Shown: piece after piece, positions 17,975 through 26,704 of the stretch
Numbering within the stretch: position 1 is the stretch's first letter
Layout of the letters: every line of letters begins with the position of its first letter
DNA from: Inquilinus limosus_F
Lineage (GTDB): Bacteria > Pseudomonadota > Alphaproteobacteria > DSM-16000 > Inquilinaceae
Direction: 5' to 3'
Length of the DNA stretch: 64,000 nucleotides
Assembly: GCF_051487185.1 (NCBI RefSeq)
Contig: NZ_JAHVDK010000021.1
Location: 1 to 64,000 of the forward strand
The notes under the pieces: generated by a model
Databases searched by the model: none
The model's input: only the letters and a program-made list of their open reading frames with translations
Told to the model about the DNA's origin: nothing
Program-made: the position numbers and the translations under genes

Positions 17975-18736
17975 TCAAATCCGCCAGCCGGTATGGATCG
18001 CCGCGATGCCGCCGGACAGGTTGGTCCAGCGCACCCGTTCCAGCCCCGCCGCCTCGATCCGCTCGGCCAGGCTCGGCTGGTCGGGGAAGCGACGGATGCT
18101 CTCGACCAGGTAGCGGTAGCTGTCCTCGTCCTTGGCTACCACCCGGCCCATCGCCGGGATCACGGCGCGGGAATAGAGGTCGTAGGCGCGGTCCAGGCCA
18201 GGCAGCACGACCTTGCTGAACTCCAGGCAGAAGAAGCGGCCGCCCGGTTTCAGCACCCGCCGCGCCTCACGCAGCGCGTCGTCGATCCGGGTCACGTTCC
18301 TGAGGCCGAAGGAGATGGTGTAGACGTCGACCGACCGGTCGGCGACCGGCAGTGATTCGGCGTTGCCGACCATGTGCAGGATCGGGCCGACCCAGCCGCG
18401 GTCGATCGCCCGGTCGCGGCCGACCGCGACCATGCCCTCGGTCAGGTCGCAGATGATCGCCCGGGCGGTCGGGCCGGCGCGGTCGAGGAAGCGGAAGGCG
18501 ATGTCGCCGGTGCCGCCGGCCACGTCCAGCAGGACCTCGCCGGGGCGGGGCCGGATCGCCGCGATGAGCTGGGCCTTCCACAGCCGGTGGACGCCGCCGC
18601 TCATCAGGTCGTTCATCAGGTCGTAGCGGCGGGCGACGCTGGTGAAGACGCCGTGGACGCGCTCGGTCTTCTCCGTCGGATCGACTTCGGTGTCGCCGAA
18701 CCAGCGGGACTCGGGATTGCGTTGGGCGTCGCTCAT
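17975..18736 (-). CDS. ubiE: Demethylmenaquinone/2-methoxy-6-polyprenyl-benzoquinol methylase
   Basis: S-adenosylmethionine-dependent C-methyltransferase of ubiquinone (and menaquinone) biosynthesis. The 253-residue product shows the signature RRYDLMNDLMSGGVHRLWK, the SAM-binding glycine motif VLLDVAGGTGDIAFRFL, and the second signature block ISFGLRNVTRIDDALREARR followed by RVLKPGGRFFCLEFSKV. The start at 18736 (MSDAQRNPESRWFG) is preferred; an ATG at 18748 would add four residues. It is divergent from mutM with about 47 bp between starts, so their promoters must overlap. Confidence 0.95.
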   Translation of the reverse strand: MSDAQRNPESRWFGDTEVDPTEKTERVHGVFTSVARRYDLMNDLMSGGVHRLWKAQLIAAIRPRPGEVLLDVAGGTGDIAFRFLDRAGPTARAIICDLTEGMVAVGRDRAIDRGWVGPILHMVGNAESLPVADRSVDVYTISFGLRNVTRIDDALREARRVLKPGGRFFCLEFSKVVLPGLDRAYDLYSRAVIPAMGRVVAKDEDSYRYLVESIRRFPDQPSLAERIEAAGLERVRWTNLSGGIAAIHTGWRI

Positions 18737-18783
18737 GGCCGGGACCATAGCGTCCGGCGCCGGGTCGTGCCAGTGTGCCGGCC

Positions 18784-19614
18784 ATGCCCGAGCTACCCGA
18801 AGTCGAAACCGTCCGCCGCGGCCTGGTGCCCGTCCTGGAAGGCCAGCGCCTGGCCCGCGTCGAACAGCGCCGCCCCGACCTGCGTTTCCCCTTGCCCGAC
18901 CGCATGGCCGAGCGGCTGATCGGCCGCCGAATCACGCGGCTCGACCGCCGCGCCAAATACCTGCTGCTGCATCTCGACGACGGCATGGTGCTGCTGATCC
19001 ATCTCGGCATGTCCGGCCGGATGATGGTCAGCCGGGGGCGGCCGGGCATCGTCAGCCCGCACGACCATGTGGTGTTCGAGACCGAATCCGGATCGGTCGT
19101 CACCTTCAACGACACCCGCCGCTTCGGCATGATGGACCTGGTCAGCCAGAACGCGCTGCATGCCCACAAGGCGCTGGAGGCGCTGGGGCCGGAGCCGCTG
19201 TCGGAGGAGTTCGACGCCGCCTATCTGGACCAGGCGCTGGCCCGCAAGATCACGCCGATCAAGGCGGCCCTCCTGGACCAGCGCGTCGTCGCCGGGCTCG
19301 GCAACATCTATGTCTGCGAGGCACTATGGGCCGCGCATATCTCGCCGCGCCGGGTCGCCGCCTCGGTGGCCGGCGTGCGGGCGGCGCGGCTGGTGCCGGA
19401 GATCAAGGCGGTGCTGCTCCGCGCCATCGAGGCCGGCGGGTCTAGCTTGCGCGACCACATCCAGGTCAATGGCGAGCTCGGCTATTTCCAGCATTCCTGG
19501 TCGGTCTACGATCGGGAGGGGGAACCGTGCCGGACCGAAGGCTGCCGGGGCACGATCCGGCGCATCGTTCAGTCCGGCCGCAGCACCTTCTTCTGCCCGG
19601 TCTGCCAGCGCTGA
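18784..19614 (+). CDS. mutM: Formamidopyrimidine-DNA glycosylase
   Basis: Bifunctional base-excision glycosylase/AP lyase that removes 8-oxoguanine and formamidopyrimidines. The start must be 18784, because the mature enzyme uses proline 2 as nucleophile: MPELPEVETVRRGL. Glu3 follows, a conserved lysine lies in RRAKYLLLHLDDG, and the helix-two-turn-helix contains VAGLGNIYVCEALWAA. The C-terminal zinc finger is complete, with CRTEGC and CPVC ligand pairs. Length is 276 residues. It is divergent from ubiE and is followed by an enoyl-CoA hydratase gene, the usual neighbour in alphaproteobacteria. Confidence 0.96.
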   Translation: MPELPEVETVRRGLVPVLEGQRLARVEQRRPDLRFPLPDRMAERLIGRRITRLDRRAKYLLLHLDDGMVLLIHLGMSGRMMVSRGRPGIVSPHDHVVFETESGSVVTFNDTRRFGMMDLVSQNALHAHKALEALGPEPLSEEFDAAYLDQALARKITPIKAALLDQRVVAGLGNIYVCEALWAAHISPRRVAASVAGVRAARLVPEIKAVLLRAIEAGGSSLRDHIQVNGELGYFQHSWSVYDREGEPCRTEGCRGTIRRIVQSGRSTFFCPVCQR

Positions 19615-19658
19615 CCGGGCGTTCGATCAATCGAAGACCCGATGCGGAGGAGCGTTTC

Positions 19659-20438
19659 ATGACCGCGAGCTACGAGACCATCCTGGTCGAGACCCGGGGC
19701 CGGGTCGGCCTGATCACCCTGAACCGGCCGCAGGCGCTGAACGCCCTGAATGACGCGGTCTTCAGGGACCTCGGACAGGCCCTCGCGGCCTTCGACGCTG
19801 ATGACGCCGTCGGCGCCATCGTCCTGACCGGCTCGGAGAAGGCCTTCGCCGCCGGCGCCGACATCAAGGAGATGGCGTCGAAGGACTTCATCGCCGCCTA
19901 CCGGGGCAACCTGATCGAGAACTGGACCTGCATCACCCGGGTGCGCAAGCCGATCATCGCCGCGGTCGCCGGCTACGCCCTCGGCGGCGGCTGCGAGATC
20001 GCGATGATGTGCGACTTCATCATCGCCGCGGACACGGCGCGGTTCGGCCAGCCCGAGATCAAGCTGGGCACCATCCCGGGTTCCGGCGGCACCCAGCGCC
20101 TGACCAAGCTGATCGGCCGGTCGAAGGCGATGGACCTGGTGCTGACCGGCCGAATGATGGACGCGGCGGAGGCGGAGCGCTCGGGCCTCGTCGCCCGCGT
20201 GGTGCCGGCCGCCGATCTTCTGGCCGAGGCGCTGAAGGCGGCGGAGACCATCGCCGGCTACTCGCTGCCGGTGACGATGATGGCGAAGGAGGCGGTGCAC
20301 CGTGCCGACGAAACGCCGCTGGCCGAAGGCATCCTGTTCGAGCGGCGGCTGTTCCACGCCACCTTCGCCACCGAGGACCGCAAGGAAGGCATGGCCGCCT
20401 TCGTCGAGAAGCGGCCGCCGGCGTTCAAGAACCGCTGA
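19659..20438 (+). CDS. Enoyl-CoA hydratase
   Basis: Crotonase-fold enzyme that hydrates 2-enoyl-CoA in fatty-acid beta-oxidation. The 259 residues show the oxyanion-hole segments KAFAAGADIKEMAS and AGYALGGGCEIAMMCD, with the first catalytic Glu in GCEIA, and the second catalytic Glu in PEIKLGTIPGSGGTQRL. Both catalytic glutamates are present, so a true hydratase rather than an isomerase is likely. The ATG at 19659 follows CGGAGGAG at ideal spacing. It lies 44 bp after mutM. In many alphaproteobacteria mutM and this gene are followed by rpsT-dnaA; here they lie about 12 kb away, indicating rearrangement. Confidence 0.94.
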   Translation: MTASYETILVETRGRVGLITLNRPQALNALNDAVFRDLGQALAAFDADDAVGAIVLTGSEKAFAAGADIKEMASKDFIAAYRGNLIENWTCITRVRKPIIAAVAGYALGGGCEIAMMCDFIIAADTARFGQPEIKLGTIPGSGGTQRLTKLIGRSKAMDLVLTGRMMDAAEAERSGLVARVVPAADLLAEALKAAETIAGYSLPVTMMAKEAVHRADETPLAEGILFERRLFHATFATEDRKEGMAAFVEKRPPAFKNR

Positions 20439-20446
20439 GCCGGACG

Positions 20447-20477
20447 AAAAAACGGCGGGCCTGGAGCCCGCCGTTTC
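20447..20477. terminator. bidirectional Rho-independent terminator
   Basis: The perfect 10-bp stem AACGGCGGGC / GCCCGCCGTT has a 5-nt loop. On the minus strand it is followed by T-rich sequence (CGTTTTTTCG), serving doxX; on the plus strand it has GTTTC, serving the enoyl-CoA hydratase gene. Confidence 0.9.
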
Positions 20478-20498
20478 AGAGGTGCCGGGCGGTGACGG

Positions 20499-20906
20499 TC
20501 AGCGCCGGCCGGGCCCGATCGCCCAGGCGCCAGGGCCGAAGGCGGTGACCATCAGGAGCCCGCCGGCGATGGCGAGATTCTTTATCGCATGGATCTGGTT
20601 CGCCATCGCCTCGGCATCCGTCATGGTCCAGAAATGGTGGACGAAGGGGATGGTCAGCAAGGTGAAGCCGGCCAGAACGAAGGCGGCGACGCGCGAGAAC
20701 AAGCCGAGGATCAGGAGGATGCCGCCGGCCAACTCGACCACGAGGGTCAGGGCCGTGACGATCTGAGGGGCCGGCAGGGTGCTGGCCGTCGCGGTATATT
20801 GGACGGCGCCCTCGAAGCCGATCACCTTCTCCCAGCCGGAGGCGACGAACAGCACGGCCAGGAAGATCCGTGCAAAGAAGGCGAAGAAGGAAGAAAAGGC
20901 CGACAT
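20499..20906 (-). CDS. DoxX family membrane protein
   Basis: Small integral membrane protein of the DoxX family, 135 residues with about four hydrophobic segments: residues 5-22 (FFAFFARIFLAVLFVASG), 45-65, 70-88 and 110-128. The family includes subunits of quinol oxidases and respiratory accessory proteins; the exact role is unknown. FVASGWEKVIGFEG is the conserved N-terminal loop. It is a single gene between a bidirectional terminator and the inositol cluster. The region upstream of its ATG (20907-20998) contains no gene. Confidence 0.85.
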   Translation of the reverse strand: MSAFSSFFAFFARIFLAVLFVASGWEKVIGFEGAVQYTATASTLPAPQIVTALTLVVELAGGILLILGLFSRVAAFVLAGFTLLTIPFVHHFWTMTDAEAMANQIHAIKNLAIAGGLLMVTAFGPGAWAIGPGRR

Positions 20907-20998
20907 TTCACCATCCGGGGCGAGTGAATCGATGTGTCACTATGACACCACCCACCTCGCCCGGATGGGGAAATCTTCATTGGCAGTATGCTCACGCC

Positions 20999-21895
20999 TC
21001 AGGTCTTCACCTCGAAGCCGGCGCCGGTCGCGAACTTCCACAGGTTTCGGTAGCCCAGCCGGGCATAGGTGAGGGGATGCGCCTTGGCCGGGTCCTGCTC
21101 GGCCTCGACCACCATCCAGCCGCTGTAGCTCTTGGGCAGCGCGTCGAAGATCCGCGGGAAGTCTATCATGCCGTCGCCCGGCACGGTGAAGAGGCCGCCG
21201 ATCACGCCGTCGAGGAAGCTCCAATCCTCGTCGCGCACCTTCTGCAGCACGTCGCGGCGCACATCCTTGGCGTGGACGTGGTTGATCCGGCTGGCATAGC
21301 GCTTGGCCAGCGCCGCGGGATCGCCGCCCGCCACCGTCATGTGCCCGGAATCGAGCAGCAGGCCGACCGACAGCCCGGTGTGCTGCATCAGGAGGTCGAC
21401 CTCGGCCTCGCTCTGCACCAGCGTGCCCATGTGGTGGTGATAGGCCAGCCGCACGCCGCGCTTCGCCATGTGGTCGCCGATCGCGGTCAGCTTGCGGCCG
21501 AACTCCGGCCAGGAATCCTCCGGCAGGGTCGGGCGCTGCGACAGCGGCGTGCCGCGGTCGCCATGCACCGCGCCCGAGGTGTCGCAGAACACCATGACCT
21601 TGCAGCCGAGCGCGGCGAGGAGGGCCAGGTGCGGCTCCATCGCCTCGATTTCCTGATCGACCGTTCGGTCAATCAGGTTGGCGCTGTACCAGCCGGAGAT
21701 CAGCCTGAGGCCGTGCGCCTCCAGGATCGGCCGCAGCACCTCGGCCTGGCGCGGGAACTTGTTGCCCAGCTCGATGCCGGTGAAGCCGGCCTCGCGCGCC
21801 TCGAACAGGCAGGTCTCGAGCGGCGTCTCGCCGCCCAGCTCCGGCAGGTCGTCGTTGCTCCAGGCGATCGGGTTGGTGCCGAGGGTGACGGTCAT
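20999..21895 (-). CDS. iolE: Inosose dehydratase
   Basis: Second step of myo-inositol catabolism: dehydrates 2-keto-myo-inositol (scyllo-inosose) to the trihydroxycyclohexanedione. The 298-residue TIM-barrel protein starts MTVTLGTNPIAWSNDDLPEL, a typical IolE N-terminus, and has the FTGIELGNKFP strand and metal-binding positions in RLAYHHHMGTLVQ, LLLDSGHMT and NHVHAKD. The start at 21895 is chosen by homology over an upstream in-frame ATG that would nearly reach iolD. It is the last gene of the iolB-C-D-E series. Confidence 0.94.
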   Translation of the reverse strand: MTVTLGTNPIAWSNDDLPELGGETPLETCLFEAREAGFTGIELGNKFPRQAEVLRPILEAHGLRLISGWYSANLIDRTVDQEIEAMEPHLALLAALGCKVMVFCDTSGAVHGDRGTPLSQRPTLPEDSWPEFGRKLTAIGDHMAKRGVRLAYHHHMGTLVQSEAEVDLLMQHTGLSVGLLLDSGHMTVAGGDPAALAKRYASRINHVHAKDVRRDVLQKVRDEDWSFLDGVIGGLFTVPGDGMIDFPRIFDALPKSYSGWMVVEAEQDPAKAHPLTYARLGYRNLWKFATGAGFEVKT

Positions 21896-21935
21896 CGCGG
21901 CGGTCTCGTGGGCTCGGGTGGCGGGTGGTTGTGGA

Positions 21936-23789
21936 TCAGGCATCACGCCCGGTGACGGGGTGCCCGGCCAGCTGCTCCTCGTAACCGGCGCGGGCCCGGC
22001 GCACCTGGTCGCGGTCGGAGACCTCGGGCACGGCCACGTCCCACCAGGCGCCGCCGGCCTCTGTCGTCGTCACCGGGTCGGTGTCGATGACAATGACGCT
22101 GGTCTGGTCGGTCGCCTTGGCGCGCAGCAGCGCCGCTTCCAGCTCGGCGATGCCGGCCACCTTCTCCGACGCCGCGCCCATGCTGGCGGCGTGGGCGGCG
22201 AAGTCGATCGGCTGCGCGCCCTCGATGTCGCGGAACAGGTTGTTGAAGGAGGCGCCGCCGGTTGCGTTCTGCAGCCGGTTGATGCAGCCGAAGCCGCGGT
22301 TGTCGAGCACGACGACGGTCAGCTTGACGCCCTGCTGCACCGCGGTCGCGATCTCGGAGTTCATCATCATGTAGCTGCCGTCGCCGACCAGGACGTAGAC
22401 CTCGCGATCCGGCCGGGCCAGCTTGACCCCGAGGCCGCCGGCAATCTCGTAGCCCATGCAGGAATAGCCGTATTCCAGGTGGTAGCCGCCCGGCGCATCG
22501 GTGCGCCACAGCTTGTGCAGCTCGCCCGGCAGGCCGCCGGCGGCGCAGACCACGATGGCGCCGCGCCCGGCCGCGCGGTTGACCGCGCCCAGCACCTGGG
22601 CGTCGGAGGGCAGGGGCGCGTTGCTGGCCGCGGTGGCGCGGTCGACCGCGCCGTTCCACTCCGCGATCAGGCTGCGGGTCCGGTCGGACTGGGCCTTCGG
22701 CGCGGTCCAGGACCCCAGCGCCTGTGACAGCGCGTCAAGGCCCCGGCGGGCGTCGGCGACCAGCGGCAGGGCGCCGTGCTTGCCGGCGTCGAAGACGGCG
22801 GCGTTGAGCTGGATCAGCGTCCGCCCCGGCGCCCGGAACAGGGCGCGGGAGCCGGTGGTGAAATCCTGCAACCTTGTGCCGACCGCCAGCACCACATCGG
22901 CGTCCGCAGCCAGCGCATTGGCGGCGCTCGAGCCGGTGACGCCGATCGAGCCGGTATTGTTCGGGTGATTCCAGGCCAGGCTGCCCTTGCCGGCCTGGGT
23001 CTCGGCGACCGGCAGGCCGTGGCGCTCGGCGAAGCCGGCCAGGGCCTTCGCCGCGTCGGAATAGAGCACGCCGCCGCCGGCGATCACCAGCGGCCGCTCG
23101 GCCTTCTGCAGCGCCGCGACGGCGCGGGCCAGCTCGGCCTCGTCCGGGCCGGGGCGGCGGATGCGGTGCACCTGCTCCGCGAAGAACCAGGCCGGGTAGT
23201 CATAGGCCTCGGCCTGCACGTCCTGGCACAGGGCCAGCGTCACCGGCCCGCAATCGGCCGGGTCGGTCAGCACGGAGAGGGCGCGGGGCAGGGCGGTCAG
23301 GATCTGCTCCGGCCGGGTGATCCGGTCGAAATAGCGCGACACCGGGCGGAAGCAGTCATTGGCGCTGGCCGTGCCGTCGCCGAAATCCTCGATCTGCTGC
23401 AGCACCGGGTCGGGCCGGCGGGTGGCGTAGACGTCGCCTGGCAGCAGCAGCACCGGCAGCCGGTCGACATGGGCCAGCGCGGCGGCGGTCACCAGGTTGG
23501 TGGCGCCGGGGCCGATCGAGGTGGTGCAGGCCATCATGCGGCGGCGGAACTTCGCCTTGGCATAGGCGATCGCGGCCAGGGCCATCGCCTGCTCGTTATG
23601 GGCGCGCAGCGTCGGCAGCTCCTCGCGGTGGGCGTAGAGGGCCTCGCCCATGCCGGCGACGTTGCCGTGGCCGAAGATCGCCCAGACGCCGGCGAACAGG
23701 CGCTCGCGGCTTCCGTCCTCCTCCTCGATCCATTGCGCGGCGAGGTGGCGCACCAGGGCCTGCGCCACGGTCAAACGCACGGTTCCCAT
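21936..23789 (-). CDS. iolD: 3D-(3,5/4)-trihydroxycyclohexane-1,2-dione acylhydrolase
   Basis: Thiamine-diphosphate enzyme that opens the inositol-derived ring to 5-deoxy-glucuronate. The 617 residues begin MGTVRLTVAQALVRHLAAQW. The N-terminal domain has the cofactor glutamate region FAGVWAIFGHGNVAGMGEAL, and the C-terminal domain has the ThDP/Mg motif LVGDGSYMMMNSEIATAV. ACTTSIGPGATNLVTAAALA is also typical of acetolactate-synthase-fold enzymes; IolD identity rests on the neighbours and length. It is 40 bp upstream of iolE and 13 bp downstream of iolC, all on one strand. Confidence 0.95.
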   Translation of the reverse strand: MGTVRLTVAQALVRHLAAQWIEEEDGSRERLFAGVWAIFGHGNVAGMGEALYAHREELPTLRAHNEQAMALAAIAYAKAKFRRRMMACTTSIGPGATNLVTAAALAHVDRLPVLLLPGDVYATRRPDPVLQQIEDFGDGTASANDCFRPVSRYFDRITRPEQILTALPRALSVLTDPADCGPVTLALCQDVQAEAYDYPAWFFAEQVHRIRRPGPDEAELARAVAALQKAERPLVIAGGGVLYSDAAKALAGFAERHGLPVAETQAGKGSLAWNHPNNTGSIGVTGSSAANALAADADVVLAVGTRLQDFTTGSRALFRAPGRTLIQLNAAVFDAGKHGALPLVADARRGLDALSQALGSWTAPKAQSDRTRSLIAEWNGAVDRATAASNAPLPSDAQVLGAVNRAAGRGAIVVCAAGGLPGELHKLWRTDAPGGYHLEYGYSCMGYEIAGGLGVKLARPDREVYVLVGDGSYMMMNSEIATAVQQGVKLTVVVLDNRGFGCINRLQNATGGASFNNLFRDIEGAQPIDFAAHAASMGAASEKVAGIAELEAALLRAKATDQTSVIVIDTDPVTTTEAGGAWWDVAVPEVSDRDQVRRARAGYEEQLAGHPVTGRDA

Positions 23790-23802
23790 CCCTATCGCTC
23801 CT

Positions 23803-25719
23803 TCAAGCCGCGGCTTGAGCCGCGGCGCGGGCATTCTGCCAGGCGGTGATCAGGCTGCCATAGCTGGCGGCCATCCGTCTCACCGCTTCGTCGTCATCGA
23901 TACGGCCGGCGATCCAGTCCTCGGCCGCACGGCCGAAGATGGTGCGGCCGACCGCGAAGCCGCGGCACCAGGGCTGGCGCGCGGCCGTGGCGAAGGCCTC
24001 GGTCAGCTCCTCCTCCGGCGCCTCCAGGCCCAGCAGCAGCACGCCGCGGCAATGCGGGTCGCGCCGCGCGATCACCTCCTGGATCGCCGCCCAGGCGGCC
24101 TCGGAGGGCGGCGGCTGCAGCTTCCACCAGTCCGGATGGATGCCGATGCCGTAGAGATGGTCCAGCGCCCGGGCCACGGTGCGGTCGTCGGCCGGCATGG
24201 ACTTCGGCGGGATCACCTCGACCAGCAGCTCATGCCGGGTCGCGCGGCTGGCGTCGAACAGGGCCAGCAGCTGCCGGTCCTGCTCGTCCCGGATCTCCGG
24301 CGGGTCGTCCGGGTGGTACTGCACCAGGCACTTCACCACATGCTCCAGCGGCCACTCGCGCAGGGTGACGCCGACATCGGGCCCGCCCTCAAAGCGCAGG
24401 GGGCGTGACCCCGGCAGCTCGATCGGCCGTCCGATCCAGGCGCCGCTGCCGGCGGCGGCGAACAGCGCCTCGCTGCCCAGCCGGCCGTCGATCAGCACGC
24501 CGAAGCCAGGCCCGCCATGGGCCTGCTTCGCTGCCTGCCAGGCCAGCAGCTTGAAGGCGCCGATCTTCTCCGCATCGGCGCCGTGGCGCGCCGCCATCTC
24601 CTCGAACTGGGAGCGGTGGTCGAAGGCCAGGGCATGGACCTCGGGCCAGTCGCGGATCCGGGTCGTCGCCCAATGCACCTGGTTCAGCGCCGGGTCCTCG
24701 CGCAGCCGGTGATGAGCGCTGCCCCGTGCCAGGAACTGCGACAGCTCGGTCCAGCTGGGGTAGGAGGGGGCGCAGCCGTGCCGCGACACGGCGAAGGCGC
24801 CACAGGCATTGGCGTAGCGGCAGGCGGCCTCGACCGGCTCGTCGCGCAGCCAGCCGCGCAGGAAGCCGGCCATGAAGCCGTCGCCGGCGCCGAGCACGTT
24901 GTAGACCTCGACCGGGAAGCCCGGGCCCTTCACCCCCTGCTCGATGTCGTCCGGGATCGCGCCCGGGAAGACGACGCAGCCCATCGGCCCGCGCTTGACC
25001 ACGAGGGTGGCGGCGCTGAGCTCGCGGATCCGGCGCAGCGCCGCCAGCGTGTCGGTGGCGCCGCCGGCGATATGGATCTCCTCCTCGGTGCCGACGATCA
25101 GGTCGCACTCCGGCAGGATCGCCTGCAGATGGGTGCTGACGGCTGAGCTCTCGACGAAGCGCTCCTCGCCGAGGCCATGGCCGGTCAGGTTCCACAGGAC
25201 CGGGCGGTAATCGATGTCCAGCACCACCCTGCGGCCATGGGCATGGGCCAACCGCATCGCCTTCCGGCTCATCGCCGCGACCGAGGGGGTGGAGAAATGG
25301 GTGCCGGTCACGACCACGGCGCGGGCCGAGGCGATAAAGGCCTCGTCGACGTCGTCTTCGGATAGCGCCATGTCGGCGCAGTTCTCGCGGTAGAAGATCA
25401 GCGGGAAGGTGTGGCGGTCCCGGATGCCGAGGATGACGAGGGCGGTCAGCCGCTGCGGATCGGTGATGACGTGGCTGGTGTCCACCCCTTCCGCCGCCAG
25501 CTGCTCGCGGATGAAGCGGCCCATATGCTCGTCCCCGACCCGGGTGAGCAGGGCGGAGCGCAGGCCCAGCCGGGCCGCGCCGACCGAGATGTTGGTCGGG
25601 CAGCCGCCGACATATTTGGCGAAGGAGGCCATGTCCTCCAGCCGGCCGCCGACCTGCTCGCCATAGAGGTCGACCGAGGAGCGGCCGATGCAGATCACAT
25701 CCAGGACGGGATCAGCCAT
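23803..25719 (-). CDS. iolC: 5-dehydro-2-deoxygluconokinase fused to a DUF2090 domain
   Basis: The N-terminal half (about residues 1-320) is a PfkB-family sugar kinase: CIGRSSVDLYGEQVGGRLED, then NVLGAGDGFMAGFLRGWL with the anion hole and catalytic Asp. It phosphorylates 2-deoxy-5-keto-gluconate. The C-terminal half (about 330-638) is a DUF2090 domain, a TIM-barrel relative of the class I aldolases, with HALAFDHRSQFEEMA and FKLLAWQAA. This two-domain form is common in proteobacteria and may supply the IolJ-like aldolase step, although that is inference. The start at 25719 overlaps the iolB stop by 8 bp, consistent with translational coupling. Confidence 0.94.
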   Translation of the reverse strand: MADPVLDVICIGRSSVDLYGEQVGGRLEDMASFAKYVGGCPTNISVGAARLGLRSALLTRVGDEHMGRFIREQLAAEGVDTSHVITDPQRLTALVILGIRDRHTFPLIFYRENCADMALSEDDVDEAFIASARAVVVTGTHFSTPSVAAMSRKAMRLAHAHGRRVVLDIDYRPVLWNLTGHGLGEERFVESSAVSTHLQAILPECDLIVGTEEEIHIAGGATDTLAALRRIRELSAATLVVKRGPMGCVVFPGAIPDDIEQGVKGPGFPVEVYNVLGAGDGFMAGFLRGWLRDEPVEAACRYANACGAFAVSRHGCAPSYPSWTELSQFLARGSAHHRLREDPALNQVHWATTRIRDWPEVHALAFDHRSQFEEMAARHGADAEKIGAFKLLAWQAAKQAHGGPGFGVLIDGRLGSEALFAAAGSGAWIGRPIELPGSRPLRFEGGPDVGVTLREWPLEHVVKCLVQYHPDDPPEIRDEQDRQLLALFDASRATRHELLVEVIPPKSMPADDRTVARALDHLYGIGIHPDWWKLQPPPSEAAWAAIQEVIARRDPHCRGVLLLGLEAPEEELTEAFATAARQPWCRGFAVGRTIFGRAAEDWIAGRIDDDEAVRRMAASYGSLITAWQNARAAAQAAA

Positions 25720-26530
25720 GGCGCGACACTCCCTCCGGGCGCCAGAACTCGGCCTTCGCATCCATGGTCCAGCGGTGCTCCTCGGTGAAGTCCGGCACGG
25801 TGTAGGGGTTGCCCGGCAGGTGGCGGATCACCCATGCGTAATACATGCCGTAGCCGGGCGCGGCGCATTGCGCGTGGTCGAAGCCGTCGAAGATCTTGAT
25901 GGTGTCGTATGCCCGCACCTTCAGCACGGTCTCGCCCAGCTCGGCATGGCCGTAGCCGCGCGGATCTGTGAAGCGGTAGTGGTAGATCTCCGGCTGGGGG
26001 TGGTGGTGCGGCGGATAGCTCGACCAGCGGCCGGGGAAGGTGACGACCTCGCCCAGCACCAGCTCGGCATTCGGGTCGCTGTTGCGCAGGTCGAAGATGG
26101 TGCGGACGTAACGGTAGCAGGCGTCGTCGACCTGGCCCTTACCGCGATGCTCGTTCGGCACGTCCTCGGGCAGGAACACGCGCGAGGGGAAAGGCTTGGT
26201 GTTCTTCGTCTCGTAGACCGTGAACTCGGCCTCGTCCTCGGCCGCGAGCCGCACCCGGGCGCCGGCCGCGACATGCACGGCGCTGGCCGACTCGTCGAAC
26301 AGCGAGCGGCGGGAGAAGCGCACCGACCGATTGTCGATCGTCACCTCGGCGGTGCCGGACATCAGCAGCCAGGCGGTCTCGTTCGTCGTCTCGACCTCGT
26401 GGCTTTCGCCCGGCGCCAGCTTCAGCACGGCGACCGCGATGCCGGTGTCGTCCTCGGGCTCATCGAAGCGGGTGATCTGCGTCAGCCCCGGGCCGAAGCC
26501 GCCGCGGTGGCCGGTCAGATGGCGGGTCAT
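25712..26530 (-). CDS. iolB: 5-deoxy-glucuronate isomerase
   Basis: Cupin-fold isomerase converting 5-deoxy-glucuronate to 2-deoxy-5-keto-gluconate. The 272 residues contain the metal-binding cluster SSYPPHHHPQPEIYHYRF (about residues 175-192), and a second conserved block FDGFDHAQCAAPGYGMYY. The ATG at 26530 is preceded by a GGGGAGGA ribosome binding site. It is the first gene of iolB-C-D-E, divergent from iolG across a 174-bp control region. Confidence 0.95.
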   Translation of the reverse strand: MTRHLTGHRGGFGPGLTQITRFDEPEDDTGIAVAVLKLAPGESHEVETTNETAWLLMSGTAEVTIDNRSVRFSRRSLFDESASAVHVAAGARVRLAAEDEAEFTVYETKNTKPFPSRVFLPEDVPNEHRGKGQVDDACYRYVRTIFDLRNSDPNAELVLGEVVTFPGRWSSYPPHHHPQPEIYHYRFTDPRGYGHAELGETVLKVRAYDTIKIFDGFDHAQCAAPGYGMYYAWVIRHLPGNPYTVPDFTEEHRWTMDAKAEFWRPEGVSRHG

Positions 26531-26564
26531 GGCTGGTCCTCCCCAAGGCGTGATTGCATCAAAT

Positions 26565-26578
26565 AGAACAAATATTCC
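26565..26578. promoter_or_regulatory. candidate IolR operator between iolB and iolG
   Basis: On the minus strand the site reads GGAA-TATTTG-TTCT, one base off the GGAA-N6-TTCC pattern reported for the RpiR-type repressor IolR of Sinorhizobium. It lies in an AT-rich stretch between the divergent genes, 35 bp upstream of the iolB start. On the iolB strand it falls between a TTGCAG hexamer and a TTCTAT/TCTATT hexamer. TTGACT at 26581 is a candidate -35 for iolG. The regulator gene is not in the window. Confidence 0.5.
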
Positions 26579-26704
26579 ATTTGACTGCAACCTCGGAATT
26601 CTGATTTTTCTGTCGCGACCGGCCGCCGCCGGGCCGATGATTCCGGCGCGACGAAAGGGCCACAGCCGGGCCCCGCGGCCCGGCGCACCGCGAAAGGGAG
26701 AAGC

